A stretch of 64,000 nucleotides of DNA, from assembly GCF_003260015.1 (NCBI RefSeq), contig NZ_QCXS01000002.1, positions 1,550,001 to 1,614,000 of the forward strand. Direction: 5' to 3'. Source of the stretch: Nakamurella deserti. GTDB taxonomy: Bacteria > Actinomycetota > Actinomycetes > Mycobacteriales > Nakamurellaceae. Made by a program: the position numbers and the translations under genes. Below the pieces are notes generated by a model. It made no database searches, was not told where the DNA came from, and saw only the letters and a list, made by a program, of their open reading frames with translations. Position 1 is the first letter of the stretch. Every line of letters begins with the position of its first letter. This document shows, piece after piece, positions 35,152-43,761 of this stretch.

Positions 35152-37083
35152 ATATCGAACCGCCCGCCCCGTGACACGCCGGCCGACCCGGCCCGATCGG
35201 TCGAGTCGCTGGCCCGCTTCCTCGCCCGGCATCCCCCGTTCGACGCGCTGCCACCCCCCGAGCGGCACACCCTCGCCGCCGCCGCGACGATCGAGGACGT
35301 CGCCCCGGGGGTGACCGTGCTGGACGCGTTCGCCGCCCCGAGCACGGCGATGTTCGTCGTCGTGGCCGGCGAGGTCGAGCTGTGGGACACCGCCGACGCC
35401 GCCGGAGCGCCCGACGAGACCCTCGCCGCCGGCGGGGTGTTCGGGTTCTCCGCGATGCTGAGCCGGTCGGCCGTCGGCCCGATCGCCCGCGCCCTGGGGC
35501 CGGTGCGGCTGGCCCGGATCCCCGCCGACGCGGTCACCCCGGCGTTCTCGTCGGGCTCGGGCGTGCGGTTCCTGGCCGAGACGTTGACCGCGGTCAACAC
35601 CCGCACCGGCCAGTCCGGCTACGGCATCGTCGACGAGCTGATCGTCTCGGTGCCGCTGGTGGTGCCGCCGACCGCCACCGTCGGTGAGGTGGCACGGGCC
35701 ATGAACCGACGCGACACGCGCTATGCCGTGGTCGATCTCGGCGAGGTCGCGACACCAGCGCCGCACGCCGGTGGCAGCCCCGTCCACGGGCTGGTGACCG
35801 ACGGGACGCTGCGCCGGCTCGTCCTCGGCGCCGGCCGGGGCGCCGACACCCCGGTCACGGAGGCGATGATGCACCCGGCTCCCCGGGTGTTCGCCGGCAC
35901 CCTGGCCGCGCAGGCGCTGCTCGAACTCACCGACCGCGACCTGCACTGTCTGCTGGTGGTGGGGCGCACCGGAGATCTGCGCGGCATCGTCGACATCGCC
36001 GACTTCCTGGTCTCTCCGTCCACCGTCGGGGTGTCGTTGCGGCAGCAGATCGCCCGGAGCACCACCGCCGACCAGCTGGTGACGCTGTCCCGGCGAGCGC
36101 CGTTGGTGCTGTCGGACCTGCTGCGCCGGGGTCGCAGCGCCGGGGAGATGACCACCGTCTACTCGACCGTCGTGGACGCCCTCACCCAGCGGGCGCTCAC
36201 GCTCGTGCTCGAGCAGCACCCCGGGGTGGACCCGGCCGGCGTGACCTGGCTCGCGCTGGGCAGCACCGGACGACGCGAGCCGGTCTTCAGCTCCGATGTC
36301 GACGCGGCCGTGGTGCTCGCCGACGACGTGGACCCGGTGGCGGCGCGCACCCGCTACCGCGCCGCATTCGACGACGTCGGGGCGCTGCTGGCGCGCTGCG
36401 GGCTCCGGGTCGACGGCCACGGGGCGGTGCCCTGGCGACCGGCGTTCGCGCGGACCCGCCGCGAGTGGCGGGACGCGGCGACCCGCTGGATCGAGTCGCC
36501 GCTCGACGACAACGGCATGATGATGACCTCGCTGCTGCTGGACGCCCGGCCCGTCCACGGCGAGCCCGGGCCGCCGATCGTGGCCGAGGTCTTCGGCGAC
36601 GTGCACCGGCTGCCGGGGACCCTGCGGCTGCTGCTGGCCGAGTCCCTGTCCACCCGCGCCCGGCTCCGCTCCATGCGCGACGTGCTGGCCCGCCGCGGCG
36701 GCACCTTCGACATCAAGACGCACGCGCTGCGTCCGGTGGTGGACATCGCCCGGTGGGCGGCACTGGCCGTCGGCTCCACCGAGCTGTCCACCGCCGGCCG
36801 GCTGGCGGCGGCGTCCGGTTCGCCGATGCTGCCGGAGGACTCCGCGGCGGTGCTGACCGAGGTGCACGAGGTGCTGCAGCGGACCCGGCTGCGGTACCAG
36901 CTCGCCCAGCTCGACCGCGGCGAGGAGCCGAGCGACGTGATGTCGATGCGCCGGCTGTCGCCGCTGGACCGCAGCCTCATCGGGCAGGCGGTCCGGGAGA
37001 TCGCCGTCGTGCAGAAGCGGATGGCCAACGTGTCGCACCTGGTGGACCCGGCGGCGTGGGGCACGCCCGGCGTCAGCGGATGA
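35152..37083 (+). CDS. cNMP-binding/CBS/nucleotidyltransferase (DUF294) signalling protein, probable ATA start
   Basis: From 35152 the product has 643 residues: a cyclic-nucleotide-binding-like domain (about 15-140), two CBS domains (about 150-290) and a DUF294 nucleotidyltransferase with its substrate-binding helical region (300-640). The catalytic motif is LGSTGRREPVFSSDVDAAVV. The first standard start in frame is GTG at 35311, which would cut off the first strands of the cNMP domain. Coding clearly continues upstream (SVESLARFLARHPPFDALPP), and AGGAG at 35141-35145 points to ATA at 35152; the frame is closed by TGA at 35137. Related proteins regulate solute transport or amino-acid metabolism in an (p)ppGpp- or GlnD-like manner; the role here is unknown. 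Confidence 0.85.
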   Translation: MSNRPPRDTPADPARSVESLARFLARHPPFDALPPPERHTLAAAATIEDVAPGVTVLDAFAAPSTAMFVVVAGEVELWDTADAAGAPDETLAAGGVFGFSAMLSRSAVGPIARALGPVRLARIPADAVTPAFSSGSGVRFLAETLTAVNTRTGQSGYGIVDELIVSVPLVVPPTATVGEVARAMNRRDTRYAVVDLGEVATPAPHAGGSPVHGLVTDGTLRRLVLGAGRGADTPVTEAMMHPAPRVFAGTLAAQALLELTDRDLHCLLVVGRTGDLRGIVDIADFLVSPSTVGVSLRQQIARSTTADQLVTLSRRAPLVLSDLLRRGRSAGEMTTVYSTVVDALTQRALTLVLEQHPGVDPAGVTWLALGSTGRREPVFSSDVDAAVVLADDVDPVAARTRYRAAFDDVGALLARCGLRVDGHGAVPWRPAFARTRREWRDAATRWIESPLDDNGMMMTSLLLDARPVHGEPGPPIVAEVFGDVHRLPGTLRLLLAESLSTRARLRSMRDVLARRGGTFDIKTHALRPVVDIARWAALAVGSTELSTAGRLAAASGSPMLPEDSAAVLTEVHEVLQRTRLRYQLAQLDRGEEPSDVMSMRRLSPLDRSLIGQAVREIAVVQKRMANVSHLVDPAAWGTPGVSG

Positions 37084-37939
37084 CGCGGGCGCCGTCCAGG
37101 ACGAACGGCTCCCACCGCACCCCGCCGACCGCCCCCAGGCAGGGGTCGACACCGACGACGGCATGCGCCCCGACCGGCACGGTCACGTGGCGCCGGTCGC
37201 GATCCACCTCGGCCACCGCGGTGACCGCGGGACCGGCCCGCCAGACGTCGCGCTGCCAGTCGATCACCGTGGAGTGGCCGTGCAGCTGCGAGAAGGGCAG
37301 CTCGGCCGGCAACTGCTGCCAGGACGCGACCAGCTCGTCGCCGGCCGCCGCCCACAGCGGCCCGGCGGTGGTGGACACCACGCCGTCGATGAGCACCCCG
37401 CCGTGGAAGAGCACCGGCTCGTGCACGGTGCCGATGAGGCCGTTCAGGGCCCGCGCCGCGTACGGGGCGGCGGTGGGGGCGGCGAGCACGGTCGACCAGT
37501 AGCCGCGGGTGAGGCCGGCGTGGGTGACCAGCCAGTCGTCGGTGGGTCCGGCGATCGCCGCCGCCACCTGCATGCGGCCGTCGCGCCACCAGTCCTGGAC
37601 GGTACGGACGGTGGCGCGGTCGAGCTTCTCGCGCCAGACGAACCGGGGCTCCTCGGTGAGGTACTGGGCCTCGTGGTTGCCGGCGAGTTGCACCCACCGG
37701 CCGGGGTGGTCGGTCATCAACCGGTCGACGAGCCGCACCACGCCGGGGGTGTCCGGGCCGCGGTGGATCAGGTCGCCGACCTGGACGACGGTGAGATCGT
37801 CCGGCAGCGCACAGGTCCGGGGGTCGGCGCCGAGCCCGGTGAGCACCCGGGTGAGCTCGGCGGCGTGCCCGCCGATGTCGCCGAGCACCGCCACGCGTCC
37901 GACCGCCACCGCCACCCCCTCGTCGCCCCCGGGCTGCAT
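37073..37939 (-). CDS. Calcineurin-like metallophosphoesterase
   Basis: A 288-residue phosphoesterase with the five metal motifs: GDIGGH (about 20-25), GDLIHRG, GNHEAQ, VTHAG and HGHS. The order and spacing resemble diadenosine-tetraphosphatase/PPP-type Ser/Thr phosphatases rather than long cyclic-nucleotide phosphodiesterases. Its 3' end overlaps the convergent DUF294 gene by 11 bases. ATG at 37939 lacks a clear ribosome site; GTG starts just inside are possible. The upstream 48-bp repeats may sit in its promoter region. Confidence 0.9.
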   Translation of the reverse strand: MQPGGDEGVAVAVGRVAVLGDIGGHAAELTRVLTGLGADPRTCALPDDLTVVQVGDLIHRGPDTPGVVRLVDRLMTDHPGRWVQLAGNHEAQYLTEEPRFVWREKLDRATVRTVQDWWRDGRMQVAAAIAGPTDDWLVTHAGLTRGYWSTVLAAPTAAPYAARALNGLIGTVHEPVLFHGGVLIDGVVSTTAGPLWAAAGDELVASWQQLPAELPFSQLHGHSTVIDWQRDVWRAGPAVTAVAEVDRDRRHVTVPVGAHAVVGVDPCLGAVGGVRWEPFVLDGARVIR

Positions 37940-37956
37940 CGTCTCATCCGGGCGGC

Positions 37957-38058
37957 GATCGGGCGGGCCGCGCCCGCCTGACCCGGCCGCACCCGCCGCG
38001 CGCGGATCGGGCGGGCCGCGCCCGCCTGACCCGGCCGCACCCGCCGCGCGCGGATCGG
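37957..38058. repeat. 48-bp tandem repeat, two perfect copies plus a fragment
   Basis: Copies at 37957-38004 and 38005-38052 appear identical, beginning GATCGGGCGGGCCGCG, with a third copy starting at 38053 and failing after about 6 bases. Each unit contains the palindrome CGGGCGGGC/GCCCGCC, so each can form a hairpin. The array sits between two leftward genes, downstream of the TIMP-like gene and upstream of the phosphoesterase. Confidence 0.9.
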
Positions 38059-38075
38059 CGCGGACCTCGCCGGGG

Positions 38076-38636
38076 TCAGCCGAGGCGCCGGCGGACGACG
38101 GCCTTCGCGAGCACCAGCGCCACGGTGGCCGTCACCGCGCCGGCCCACAGCCACGGGCTGGACCCGACATTCGCCGGATCGGCACTGAAGAAGCCGGTCG
38201 GGTCGGGCGCCGGCGGACGACCCGCTCCCAGTTCCGCGCGCACCCCCGCCGGGACGTTCGCCAACGGCAGGCTGACCCCACAGCCGGACTCGCGCAGGAC
38301 GCCGCCGTGGACGGTCGGCAGCATCAGGTACGGCCGGTCGTCGTAGCCGGTGCCACAGACCGGGGGGACGAGAACGTCGACGGTGCGGTCGACCTCACCG
38401 CGGTAGACCGTGTCCACCGTGAAGGTCCACCGGGTCGCGTCCGACCAGTGCAGCCACCCGACGGGCTCACCGACGGACGTGACGCGGCCGACGAACACCG
38501 GTTCCGGGTTCTCGGCCAGCCGTTCGGCGAGGGAGACGTCGACGCAGCTGCAGGCGTGCGCCGTCCCCGGCACACCGACCGACACCAGCCCGCCGAGGAA
38601 CGCCGCGGCCGCCAGCGACCCGATCCGACGACCCAC
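38076..38636 (-). CDS. Secreted TIMP/netrin-like cysteine protein with C-terminal anchor
   Basis: A 186-residue protein. The signal peptide (MGRRIGSLAAAAFLGGLVSV) is followed by mature HACSCVDVSLAE, the CxC start characteristic of TIMP-like (NTR) folds, where the amino-terminal Cys can chelate metal. Further cysteines (PPVCGTG and ESGCGVS) are placed for disulfides. A C-terminal helix (WLWAGAVTATVALVLAKAVV) and basic tail form a membrane anchor. GTG at 38636 has a GGGGAGG ribosome site. Similar proteins are common in actinobacteria; inhibition of a metalloprotease has not been shown. Confidence 0.85.
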   Translation of the reverse strand: MGRRIGSLAAAAFLGGLVSVGVPGTAHACSCVDVSLAERLAENPEPVFVGRVTSVGEPVGWLHWSDATRWTFTVDTVYRGEVDRTVDVLVPPVCGTGYDDRPYLMLPTVHGGVLRESGCGVSLPLANVPAGVRAELGAGRPPAPDPTGFFSADPANVGSSPWLWAGAVTATVALVLAKAVVRRRLG

Positions 38637-38815
38637 GGTGGGAGCCTCCCCTCTGTGCTGGTCGGAGCGTAACCGGGGCCGGGCGCTCCGGCGCGGCTCA
38701 CGCCTCCCGGTCCGGGCGGGTGGGGCGGCGGGGTGAGAAGCTACCTGTCACGACTCCCGCGCCGCCGCGGCCGGCGGGTCGCGACGCCGGCAGACCCCGC
38801 TCGGAGAGGCGAACC

Positions 38816-39799
38816 ATGACCGACACCGCGACGGACCTCCCCGGGCGCGCCGGGATCGGGGAACGTGAGATCACCCTCCGCTTCCTCGCCGCCCCCACCG
38901 ACGTGGCCCTGATCGACAGCACCGCCGTGGCCGGCGGGCGGGTCCTGGAATGGATCGACAAGGCCGCCTACGCCTGCGCGGTCGGCTGGAGCGGTGGCTA
39001 CTGCGTCACCGCCTACGTCGGCAACGTCAGCTTCACCCGGCCCATCAACTCCGGCGAGCTCGTCGAGGTGCTCGCCCGGCTGGTCTACACCGGCCGTTCG
39101 AGCATGCACATCGAGGTGTTGGTGTCCTCGGCCGATCCGCAGCTCGGGGTCTACACCCTCGCGACCTCGTGCACCGTCATCTTCGTCGCCGTCGGTGACG
39201 ACGGCCGCCCGGTCCCGGTGCAGCAGTGGGAGCCGGTGACCGACGACGACCGCTGGCGCGGCCGCATCGCCCGCGAGAAGATCGCCGTCCGGGCCGATGT
39301 CGAGGCCGCGATGAAGGAGCAGACCTACACCGACGACACCGCGGCGCAGCAGGCGACGCTGCGGTTCCTGGCCGCCCCGACGGACGTGAACTGGGGCGGC
39401 AAGACCCACGGTGGCACGGTGATGCGCTGGATCGACGAGGCCGCGTACGTGTGCGCCGCCGGGTGGAGCGGTCAGCGCAGCATCGCCATCTACTCCGGCG
39501 GGATCCGGTTCTACCGGCCCATCCTCATCGGCCACCTCGTCGAGGTGCAGGCCCGGCTGCTCTACACCGGGCGGTCCAGCATGCACGTCTCGGTGCACGT
39601 CCGCTCGGGCGACCCGAAGGCGCCGGAGCTCCAGCTGACCACCCACTGCCTCAGCGTCTTCGTGGCCCTGGACGCCGACGGCCGCACCACGAAGGTGCGG
39701 CCGTGGGTGCCGCAGACCGACGAGGACCGTCGCCTCGACGCGCACGCCCAGCATCTGGTCAAGCTGCGGGCGCGGCTGGCGCCGCCCTACCCGGTCTGA
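38816..39799 (+). CDS. Tandem hotdog acyl-CoA thioesterase
   Basis: A 327-residue protein of two hotdog domains (about 15-160 and 175-320), like BACH/ACOT7-type thioesterases. The halves align around FLAAPTDV, the central helix (VLEWIDKAAYACAVGWSG versus VMRWIDEAAYVCAAGWSG) and LVYTGRSSMHIEV versus LLYTGRSSMHVSV. Differences at the catalytic helix (Lys versus Glu after Asp) suggest only one half contributes each catalytic residue, as in ACOT7. ATG at 38816 follows GGAGAGG. It hydrolyses acyl-CoA; chain length is not evident. Confidence 0.93.
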   Translation: MTDTATDLPGRAGIGEREITLRFLAAPTDVALIDSTAVAGGRVLEWIDKAAYACAVGWSGGYCVTAYVGNVSFTRPINSGELVEVLARLVYTGRSSMHIEVLVSSADPQLGVYTLATSCTVIFVAVGDDGRPVPVQQWEPVTDDDRWRGRIAREKIAVRADVEAAMKEQTYTDDTAAQQATLRFLAAPTDVNWGGKTHGGTVMRWIDEAAYVCAAGWSGQRSIAIYSGGIRFYRPILIGHLVEVQARLLYTGRSSMHVSVHVRSGDPKAPELQLTTHCLSVFVALDADGRTTKVRPWVPQTDEDRRLDAHAQHLVKLRARLAPPYPV

Positions 39800-40196
39800 C
39801 CTCCGGTCGGCGGGCCGCCGCGACGCGGGCGATCCGGACGGGCCCGGACCGTCGGGGCGCCGGGACCCCTCCGCCCGGCGCCACCAGCCGCTCCATCCAC
39901 GGCCGGTCCGGCCGCACCGACGGCGCCGGCAGCGGCGCGGCCGGCAGCGGCGCGGCCGGCAGCGGGGCGGCGGACACCGGTGGGGCCGCGGACACCGGTG
40001 GGGCCGCAGACGACGCCCACCCGGCCGGAGGACGCCCCGGCCGCACCACCCGGCGGCCACCGGCCGCCCCGCCGGACCGCCGCGCGAGATCCCGGGCGGC
40101 CGCGATCACCGCGGCGGCGCCGGACCGGGCGGCCGGCGCCCGCCTGCCGGACCGGCCGGCCACCGGGTGCGCGGCCGTCTGCGTGGGTCGGTCCAT
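39759..40196 (-). CDS. Possible Pro/Ala-rich protein (145 residues)
   Basis: A leftward ORF beginning 2 bases after the lipoprotein stop. Its third codon positions are nearly all G or C, as expected for coding sequence here. It has an N-terminal basic/alanine helix (GAAAVIAAARDLARR), then a repeat region of SAAPPV and PAAPL units, then a basic tail. The 3' end overlaps the convergent thioesterase gene by 41 bases. No family is recognised, and low complexity in GC-rich DNA can imitate coding. If it is not real, this 400-base stretch holds only in-register short repeats. Confidence 0.35.
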   Translation of the reverse strand: MDRPTQTAAHPVAGRSGRRAPAARSGAAAVIAAARDLARRSGGAAGGRRVVRPGRPPAGWASSAAPPVSAAPPVSAAPLPAAPLPAAPLPAPSVRPDRPWMERLVAPGGGVPAPRRSGPVRIARVAAARRPEVRPGRAAPAAPAA

Positions 40197-40198
40197 CG

Positions 40199-40855
40199 TC
40201 AGGCCGTGGCCCCGCAGAGCGCGGTGGCGTTCGCGCGCAGTTCCGCCAGGAGCCCGTCGACGATGGCCCGGTCGTAGCTGACCATGCCGACCCCGAGGTC
40301 CGCGAGGCACATGTTCTCCTCGGTGACGACCCAGGCGGCGGCATCGGCCCACTCGTAGTGCCGGCCGTGGGCGTCCATGGTGCCCGGGTTGTCGGAGAAC
40401 AGCGCCGCGGTGGCGTCCGACGGCCGGACCCCCCGCGCGAAGGCGCCGACCTCGATGTTCGTCGCGGCCCCGACGCAGGCGTCCCCCTCGCACGGGGCTC
40501 CCCGGAAGGCCTTGACCGCGGCGTCCTCCATCCCGCTGGGCCGGGGGACGACGACGGACATCAGGGTGGCCACGAGGTCGCCGCCCTCCTCGCCCGCGGT
40601 CCAGGTGCACTGATGACTGACTTGGAAGTCCTGCTCCTCGGTGGTGGTCTCCCAGCCGTCGGTGAGCGAGATACCCGGGGTGGCGGGGCAGTCGGTGGGT
40701 GGTTCGCCGGCCGGCAGCTCGCCGATCGCCGCACCGCCGCCGGTCGGGGACGCACCGCCGCCGGCGGCTGACGGTGGGGCGGAGCCGGAACAGCCGGCGG
40801 TGGCGATCAGGGCTGCGGCCATGGTCGCGAACAGGACGGGCCGGATGGGACGCAT
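40199..40855 (-). CDS. Hypothetical lipoprotein
   Basis: A 218-residue protein with a lipoprotein signal: MRPIRPVLFATMAAALIATAGC, lipobox ATAGC, lipidation at Cys22. A Gly/Ser/Pro linker (23-50) leads to a globular domain with six cysteines (TDCPATPG, HQCTWTAG, GAPCEGDACVG, ENMCLADL, ALCGATA), similar in layout to mycobacterial/nocardial DUF3558-like lipoproteins, although I cannot confirm the family. GGAG precedes the ATG at 40855. Extracytoplasmic; function unknown. Confidence 0.85.
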   Translation of the reverse strand: MRPIRPVLFATMAAALIATAGCSGSAPPSAAGGGASPTGGGAAIGELPAGEPPTDCPATPGISLTDGWETTTEEQDFQVSHQCTWTAGEEGGDLVATLMSVVVPRPSGMEDAAVKAFRGAPCEGDACVGAATNIEVGAFARGVRPSDATAALFSDNPGTMDAHGRHYEWADAAAWVVTEENMCLADLGVGMVSYDRAIVDGLLAELRANATALCGATA

Positions 40856-40941
40856 GCATTCACTCCTGGGTCTGGGGGGGTTCGGGTCGGCCCGACGTAC
40901 GCCGTCACGGGCGAGGTCGGACCGGGGCCTGCATCGGGGGG

Positions 40942-41331
40942 TCAGCCGGTCGGGTCGAGGCGGGTGACGGGCCGGCCCTCGTCCTGCCAGGCGGCCATCC
41001 CACCGTCGAGGTGCGCGATGTCGGTGTAGCCGAGCGCCCGCATCGTGACCGACGCCAGTGCCGACTGCCCGCCCAGCCCGCAGTACAGCACCGTGCGCCG
41101 CTGCGGGTCGAGACCTGTCAGGTGATAGGAACTTTCGGGATCGGCAAGGAACTCGAGCATGCCGCGCGGGGCGTGCAGCGCCTGCGGGATGTGGCCGTCG
41201 CGGCGCAGTTCGTCGGCGTCGCGCAGGTCGACGAGGGTGATGCCGCCGTCCTCGAGTTCGCGGGCCACCTCGGCCACGCTGAGGTTGGGTATCTGCTGCC
41301 GGGCCGTGCTGATCATGTCTTGGACGCCCAT
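40942..41331 (-). CDS. Rhodanese-like sulfurtransferase
   Basis: A 129-residue single-domain rhodanese. The structural motif LVDLRDADELRRDGHIPQALH and the active-site loop CGLGGQS (Cys84) are present; the loop is six residues, as in sulfur-handling rather than Cdc25-type phosphatases. GMAAWQDEGRPV is the usual C-terminal signature. GGAAGGAG precedes the ATG. It is divergent from the LuxR-ATPase gene across 139 bases. Confidence 0.94.
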   Translation of the reverse strand: MGVQDMISTARQQIPNLSVAEVARELEDGGITLVDLRDADELRRDGHIPQALHAPRGMLEFLADPESSYHLTGLDPQRRTVLYCGLGGQSALASVTMRALGYTDIAHLDGGMAAWQDEGRPVTRLDPTG

Positions 41332-41470
41332 CGCGGGCTCCTTCCGTGTGCTGGGGTTGACGGTTCCCAGTCCAGCCGCCGGCCGGCTGCGGCACATCCG
41401 TGGGAACCACGGAACCGGCCACGGAGATCGGTACGGACACCGCGGCCGGCCCCGGGGGATACTCGTGCCC

Positions 41471-43753
41471 ATGTCCGAGACGGCCCCCGATCCCACCGCG
41501 GCCGGTGTCACCCGCCGCGAACGTGAGGTGCTGGACCTGGTGGTCGCCCGGCTCGCGAACCGGGAGATCGCCGAGGCCCTGTTCCTGTCGGAACGGACGG
41601 TCGAGAGCCACGTGTCGTCGCTGCTGCGCAAGCTCGGCGGCCGGGACCGTTCGGCCCTGCTGCGGTTCGCCCCGCCGCCCACCGTCCCGACCGCCACCGC
41701 CGGGGACGCGGCCGGCAGCCGCGGGTTGCCCCATGTGCTGTCCAGCTTCGTGGGGCGGGACCGCGAGACGGCCGACGTGCTGGACCTGATGCGACGGCAC
41801 CGGCTGGTCACCCTGACCGGGCCGGCCGGCGCCGGGAAGACCCGGTTGGCCGTGCAGCTGGCCGGGTCCGAGGCGATCGGTGGCCCGGTGACCATGGTCG
41901 ACCTGGCCACCGTCCGCACGCCCGACGACGTGGAACGGGCCTTCGCCGACGCACTCGGCGTGACCGGTGACGACCGTCGTCTGCGGTCGGTGGTGCGCCG
42001 GACCGCCGCGTCCCGTCCGCAGCTGCTGCTGATCGACAACTGTGAGCACGTCGTGGACACCACCGCCGAGCTGGTCGGCGAGCTGCTCGCCGACTCCCCC
42101 GACACCCGGGTGCTGGCCACCGGTCTCGGGCCTCTGCGGGTGGCCGGTGAGTCGGTGTACGACGTGCCACCGCTACCGGTGCCCAGCGACGCCGCGGCGA
42201 CCGGATGGGACGCCGACGATCCGGACGGGTCGGCGGTGTCGTTGTTCGTCGAGCGCGCCCGCGCGGTCGATCCCCACCTGGCCATGACTGACGAGAACCG
42301 CGCGGCGGTGGCCACCATCTGCCGGCTGCTCGACGGGTTGCCGCTGGCGATCGAGCTGGCCGCGGCCCGAGCGCGGTACTACAGCCCGGTGCAGCTCGTC
42401 AGCCTGCTCGACGACCGCTTCGCCCTGCTCACCGACGCCGCGCGACCCAGCCGGCACCGCACCCTCGAGGCCGCCCTGCGGTGGAGTCACGATCTGCTCG
42501 GAGACGACGAGAAGCGTCTGCTCGCACGGTGTGCCGTGTTCCCGGCCGACTTCGACCACGACACCGCGGCGCAGGTGCTCATCCTGCCGCCACTGGCCGC
42601 GACGGACATGGTGCGGCTCTTCCCCCGGCTGCTCGACCGGTCGCTGATCTCCCGGCGGCAGGGCACCTCGGGCACCCGCTACCGGCTGCTGGACAGCGTC
42701 CGGCAGTTCGCCGCCGGGAAGCTGGCCGAGGCCGGCGAGGTGCAGCGCCTCCAGGACCGCCACGCCGACCACTTCCTGGCCGCCGCGGTGACGCGGGCGG
42801 CGGATCTGCAGGGCCCCCGGCAGCCGGCCGCGATCGCCTGGTTCGACGAGCACTGGTCCGATCTCCGGGTGGCCGTGCGGCACAGCCTCCAGCGGTCCGA
42901 CCACACGGCGGCCTGGGCGTTCTTCAGCGGTGTGGGCCTGGGCTGGGAGGTGCTCGGCGCCCGGGGTGAGGTGTTCGACTGGCTCCGGGTGCTCCTCGCG
43001 CGGGGTCTCCCCGACGGACCGCCCGGAGTGCGCGCGGCGGCCGGTGCGGCGGTGATGCTCAGCTATCAGGACACCGGGCACGCCCTCCGCGTCGCCCGGC
43101 AGGGGTTCGCGCTGGCGCGCGGCCTACCGCCCGGTCCGGAGCTCGCGCTGGCCCACTTCGGTCTGGGATGGGCGCTGATGTACCAGCACGGCGAGACGGG
43201 CATCCCGCACCTGGAGACGGCGCGGGACCTCTTCGCCGCCGCCGGCCTGCGGTGGCACGAGGCACTGGCCATCGACGCGATCGGCCTGTCCACCACCGAC
43301 CTCGACCGTTCGGTGGCGTTCTCACTGCGGGCGGTGGAGGTCCTCACCGGGCTGGGCGACCGGGTGTGGCGGGCCAGCGCGCTGGTGCAGCTGGCCAACC
43401 GCTGCATCCGCGCCGGCGTCCGCACCGAGGAGGCGCAGGTGTGGCTGGCGGAGTCGGAGCGGCTGGCGATCGAGACCGGCAACCGGCACGGCGTGCTCCA
43501 CGTGTCGGCGTTCCGCGCCTTCCTCGACCAGCGCCGCGGGATGGCGGTCGCCGACCGGCTCGAGGAGCTCACCGTCGAGTTCGAACGCATCGGTGACAAG
43601 CGATGCGCCGTCCGGTGTCTGCTCGGCCGGGCCCGCGAGCAGGGGTCCGGTGCCGAGCGGTCGCAACTCGTCGAGCGGGCCGGCGTGCTGGCCGGGGAGA
43701 TGGACGACGTCACCCTGAGGTCGGCGGTGCAGGCCGCGCGGGCCTCGGCCTGA
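41471..43753 (+). CDS. LuxR-type HTH at N-terminus fused to STAND ATPase and TPR-like repeats
   Basis: A 760-residue regulator in which a LuxR helix-turn-helix comes first (about 10-70: TRREREVLDLVVARLANREIAEAL, ERTVESHVSSLLRKLG). A STAND/NB-ARC ATPase follows (95-400: Walker A GPAGAGKTRLA near 117, Walker B LLLIDNCEHV, LDGLPLAIELAAARAR). The C-terminal 350 residues are helical repeats. LuxR-ATPase (LAL) proteins normally have the HTH last, so this order is of the other, COG3903-like kind. No SARP domain is present. It may act on neighbouring genes; the signal is unknown. Confidence 0.92.
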   Translation: MSETAPDPTAAGVTRREREVLDLVVARLANREIAEALFLSERTVESHVSSLLRKLGGRDRSALLRFAPPPTVPTATAGDAAGSRGLPHVLSSFVGRDRETADVLDLMRRHRLVTLTGPAGAGKTRLAVQLAGSEAIGGPVTMVDLATVRTPDDVERAFADALGVTGDDRRLRSVVRRTAASRPQLLLIDNCEHVVDTTAELVGELLADSPDTRVLATGLGPLRVAGESVYDVPPLPVPSDAAATGWDADDPDGSAVSLFVERARAVDPHLAMTDENRAAVATICRLLDGLPLAIELAAARARYYSPVQLVSLLDDRFALLTDAARPSRHRTLEAALRWSHDLLGDDEKRLLARCAVFPADFDHDTAAQVLILPPLAATDMVRLFPRLLDRSLISRRQGTSGTRYRLLDSVRQFAAGKLAEAGEVQRLQDRHADHFLAAAVTRAADLQGPRQPAAIAWFDEHWSDLRVAVRHSLQRSDHTAAWAFFSGVGLGWEVLGARGEVFDWLRVLLARGLPDGPPGVRAAAGAAVMLSYQDTGHALRVARQGFALARGLPPGPELALAHFGLGWALMYQHGETGIPHLETARDLFAAAGLRWHEALAIDAIGLSTTDLDRSVAFSLRAVEVLTGLGDRVWRASALVQLANRCIRAGVRTEEAQVWLAESERLAIETGNRHGVLHVSAFRAFLDQRRGMAVADRLEELTVEFERIGDKRCAVRCLLGRAREQGSGAERSQLVERAGVLAGEMDDVTLRSAVQAARASA

Positions 43754-43761
43754 GCCGACCG

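Noticed and set aside
34828-37164. 778-codon leftward ORF
   Set aside because: Antisense to the permease end and the cNMP/CBS/nucleotidyltransferase gene, both well supported.
37957-38058. CRISPR array
   Set aside because: The repeats are directly adjacent without spacers and there are no cas genes.
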